Shown here in pieces: positions 63,346 through 64,000 of a stretch of DNA of 64,000 bases (positions are counted from its first letter, which is position 1; every line of letters starts with the position of its first letter). The stretch lies in NCBI GenBank assembly GCA_035524795.1, contig DATKOF010000024.1, positions 1-64,000 on the forward strand. The letters run 5' to 3'. This DNA comes from DATKOF01 sp035524795. GTDB lineage: Bacteria > Pseudomonadota > Gammaproteobacteria > Burkholderiales > SG8-41. The notes below the pieces were generated by a model. That model saw only the letters and a list, made by a program, of their open reading frames with translations. It was not told the origin of the DNA and ran no database searches. The position numbers were made by a program, and so were the translations under genes.

Positions 63346-64000
63346 GCCGCGGTCCTGAGCAGGCTGATGTCGCCGCCGTGGAAACGCCGACGGCCGGCCC
63401 TGGTCATCAGCAGCAGCGCGCCGTTGTCGGCGACGCCCTCGACCGTGCCGCTGACCATGCCGCCGTCGGGCAGTTTGAGTCTGACCGCCTTGCGCTGATA
63501 AACGTGCTGCTGCTGCCACTCGTCGCGCAGCGGCGCGAAGCCGTCGCGCGCAAACGTCCGCAATACGCGGTCGAGTTCGCCCAGCAACAATGCCAGCAGG
63601 CGGTTGCGATCGACCCCGCGGCCGACGATCTGCCCGAGGTCGGCGACCGGCTGGTCGATGTGCGCGCGCACCGCATCCGGCAGCCGGCAGTTGAGTCCGA
63701 TGCCGATCACCGCGGCGCTCGGCCCCAGCATGTCGCCCTGCATCTCGATCAGGATGCCGGCAAGCTTGCAACCGTGCCATACCACATCGTTGGGCCACTT
63801 GACCTTGCAGTCGGCGACGCCGATTCCGGCCAGCACCCGCGCCACCGCCACGCTGACCGCAAGACTGAGGCCGGCCAGAAATCCCGCGCCCTGCTGGAAG
63901 CGCCACAGCAGCGAAAACGTCAGCGCGGAACCGGGCGCCGCGTGCCAGCTGCGCCCGCGGCGCCCGCGTCCACGGGTCTGCCATTCCGCGGCGATCACGC
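63342..64000 (-). CDS. birA: Biotin--protein ligase BirA, C-terminal part (runs off the right edge)
   Basis: The frame is open at the window edge; the N-terminal residues lie outside. Visible are the biotin-binding motif QTRGRGRRGRSWHAAPGSALTFSLL, KVKWPNDVVWHGCKLAGILIE and GIGLNC in the catalytic domain, and the small C-terminal SH3-like domain (GMVSGTVEGVADNGALLL). Whether a DNA-binding N-terminal domain exists cannot be seen. It attaches biotin to the acetyl-CoA carboxylase carrier protein. Operon with coaX and the SPOR gene. Confidence 0.94.
   Translation of the reverse strand, partial: VIAAEWQTRGRGRRGRSWHAAPGSALTFSLLWRFQQGAGFLAGLSLAVSVAVARVLAGIGVADCKVKWPNDVVWHGCKLAGILIEMQGDMLGPSAAVIGIGLNCRLPDAVRAHIDQPVADLGQIVGRGVDRNRLLALLLGELDRVLRTFARDGFAPLRDEWQQQHVYQRKAVRLKLPDGGMVSGTVEGVADNGALLLMTRAGRRRFHGGDISLLRTAA

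Overview
The window is a GC-rich, gene-dense chromosomal segment of a betaproteobacterium. The evidence is the complete mraZ-to-lpxC division and cell-wall (dcw) cluster, the rpsU-yqeY-dnaG-rpoD cluster, a zapD-yacG block with a Nudix/thiamine-phosphate-synthase fusion, and protein sequences of betaproteobacterial type. I cannot assign it below class. Almost everything is conserved housekeeping DNA. Accessory material is limited to the left edge, a few orphan genes and several intergenic repeats. No stretch longer than 300 bases lacks a feature.

Layout. (1) 1-662: the N-terminal part of a tyrosine integrase next to a tRNA(CAU) gene, the inner edge of an island that continues to the left. (2) 724-6699: the macromolecular-synthesis genes rpoD, dnaG, yqeY and rpsU, divergent from tsaD. 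(3) 6689-13069: dadA, plsY, folB, xerD, ogt, a secreted di-haem peroxidase and a helical-repeat exported protein. (4) 13132-15127: rpsP-rimM-trmD-rplS, then the large helicase lhr, an SDR and a DUF1828-like orphan. (5) 21018-28488: ffh divergent from ypjD, a CNNM transporter, pilC, pilD, coaE, zapD and yacG; pilB is absent. (6) 28489-36485: Nudix/ThiE fusion, DUF815 ATPase, argJ, secA, an M23 peptidase, dciA, a nuclease-like orphan and a small membrane protein.

(7) 36536-55203, all on the minus strand: mraZ, rsmH, ftsL, ftsI, murE, murF, mraY, murD, ftsW, murG, murC, murB, ddl, ftsQ, ftsA, ftsZ, lpxC. This gives peptidoglycan precursor synthesis, septum assembly and the committed step of lipid A synthesis in one array, with a textbook MraZ-operated promoter (55241-55292). 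Nearly all junctions are stop/start overlaps. The exception is murG-murC, which is opened by 297 bp holding a perfect 90-bp duplication of the murC start region and a degenerate inverted repeat. (8) 55484-64000: the RNase P RNA, pyrC, rsmI overlapping head-to-head with an LpoA-like gene, yraN, diaA, a BON lipoprotein, a ferritin-like di-iron protein, rfaE2, a SPOR protein, coaX and a partial birA.

I found no CRISPR array, complete insertion sequence, toxin-antitoxin pair or secretion locus, and no convincing new multi-gene system. The most unusual points are the rearranged murG-murC junction, three families of degenerate intergenic repeats, the island edge, the missing pilB and the two orphan genes.
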